A stretch of DNA of 15,410 nt from Acidobacteriaceae bacterium (GTDB lineage Bacteria; Acidobacteriota; Terriglobia; Terriglobales; Acidobacteriaceae). The stretch lies in NCBI GenBank assembly GCA_030040115.1, contig JASHUH010000528.1:1-15410 (forward strand). The letters run 5' to 3'. Each line of letters starts with the position of its first letter. Position 1 is the stretch's first letter. A program made the translations under genes and the position numbers. Below are positions 14,834 to 15,410 of this stretch, in pieces. A model generated the notes under the pieces. That model had not been told where the DNA came from, did not search any database, and was given only the letters and a program-made list of their open reading frames with translations.

Positions 14834-15410
14834 ATGACGCGATTCGCCGACATTTACCTGAACCATCCCATGCTTGCCGACGGAGCCATGGGCACAGTGT
14901 TGAACGCGCGTGGCGTCTACATCAACCGCTGCTACGACGAGCTGAATCTTTCCGAACCGGGCATGATTCTTTCTGTGCACGAGGAGTACCTGCAGGCGGG
15001 CGCGGAAATTCTGGAGACCAATACCTTCGGGGCCAACCGCTTCCGCCTTTCGCGCCACGGACTGGGCGGCAAAGTGAGGGAAATCAATGCCGCCGGTGTG
15101 CGGCTGGCGCGGCAGGCGGTGGAGCATTTCCGGCAAAAACAGGCGGGCGAGGCGTGGGTAGCCGGCTCGGTGGGGCCGCTGGGCACACGGCTGGAGCCCC
15201 TGGGCAAGACCGGCCTGGATGAAGCGCGGTCCGCATTCGCCGAGCAGATCGGCGTGCTGGCCGAGAATGGCTCAGGGAGCGGCGTCGACTTACTGATCAT
15301 CGAGACCATGCCCGCGCTCAATGAAGCTCACCAGGCGTTGCAGGCGGCGCGCGAGGTGGCGCCGCATCTGCCGGTGCTGGTGATGGTGACGGTGGACGAC
15401 GAGAGCGAGT
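14834..15410 (+). CDS. Homocysteine S-methyltransferase, N-terminal part (C-terminus outside window)
   Basis: 192 residues are visible. Family motifs: MLADGAMGTVLNARGV (barrel start), YLQAGAEILETNTFGANRFRL, AGSVGPLGTRLEPLG, LLIIETMPALNEAHQAL and LPVLVMVTVD. These are typical of the homocysteine-binding TIM barrel of MetH, of betaine/SMM methyltransferases, and of the bifunctional homocysteine methyltransferase/methylenetetrahydrofolate reductase. Which one cannot be told because the zinc-binding cysteines and any following domains lie beyond the edge. The product makes methionine from homocysteine. The ATG at 14834 gives a start just before the barrel; a second ATG at 14823 is out of frame. 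The ribosome site is weak. It is divergent from the lipoprotein gene. Confidence 0.9.
   Translation, partial: MTRFADIYLNHPMLADGAMGTVLNARGVYINRCYDELNLSEPGMILSVHEEYLQAGAEILETNTFGANRFRLSRHGLGGKVREINAAGVRLARQAVEHFRQKQAGEAWVAGSVGPLGTRLEPLGKTGLDEARSAFAEQIGVLAENGSGSGVDLLIIETMPALNEAHQALQAAREVAPHLPVLVMVTVDDESE

Overview
The window is GC-rich chromosomal DNA, most likely from an acidobacterium (Acidobacteriota). This is an inference from three things: the gene types (a bacillithiol-type BshB1 deacetylase, a KdpD-like sensor kinase with a HAYKTPL H-box, and a TIR protein whose C-terminal domain ends in a pattern I associate with acidobacterial proteins), the many alanine/proline-rich secreted proteins of unknown function, and the overall codon style. 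No phage, plasmid or insertion-sequence gene, no CRISPR array and no tRNA or rRNA gene was seen. Most of the window looks like ordinary core chromosome with a few lineage-specific genes between.

Layout from left to right. (1) The N-terminal two thirds of uvrA on the minus strand, running off the left edge and carrying a palindrome-rich in-frame insertion. (2) A 353-base gap with foldable inverted repeats, then a small membrane protein of 56 residues on the plus strand. (3) A divergent pair: an STN-domain membrane-anchored protein (minus) and a secreted protein of unknown function (plus), separated by 130 bases that hold a 7-9-7 inverted repeat. (4) A low-specificity L-threonine aldolase (plus) that converges on a TIR-TM protein (minus) across a 12-base gap. 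(5) glnA, glutamine synthetase I (minus), upstream of the TIR gene, with two hairpins between them. (6) A 600-base gap with little coding content, then a KdpD-like histidine kinase and an OmpR/KdpE-like response regulator in an ATGA-overlapping operon (plus). (7) apt (minus), convergent with the regulator. (8) A minus-strand pair, a beta-propeller-like lipoprotein followed by the bacillithiol deacetylase bshB1, 30 bases apart. (9) The start of a homocysteine S-methyltransferase (plus), which runs off the right edge.

Several housekeeping functions are represented: DNA repair (uvrA), nitrogen assimilation (glnA), purine salvage (apt), amino-acid and one-carbon metabolism (ltaE, homocysteine methyltransferase) and thiol redox chemistry (bshB1). 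They do not form one pathway. The clearest functional unit is the two-component system, whose target is not visible here. The least explained and most interesting items are the TIR-TM-unknown-domain protein (possible NAD-consuming or signalling effector), the in-frame palindromic insertion in uvrA, the small membrane protein and the structured gap before it, and the inverted repeat between the STN gene and its divergent neighbour.
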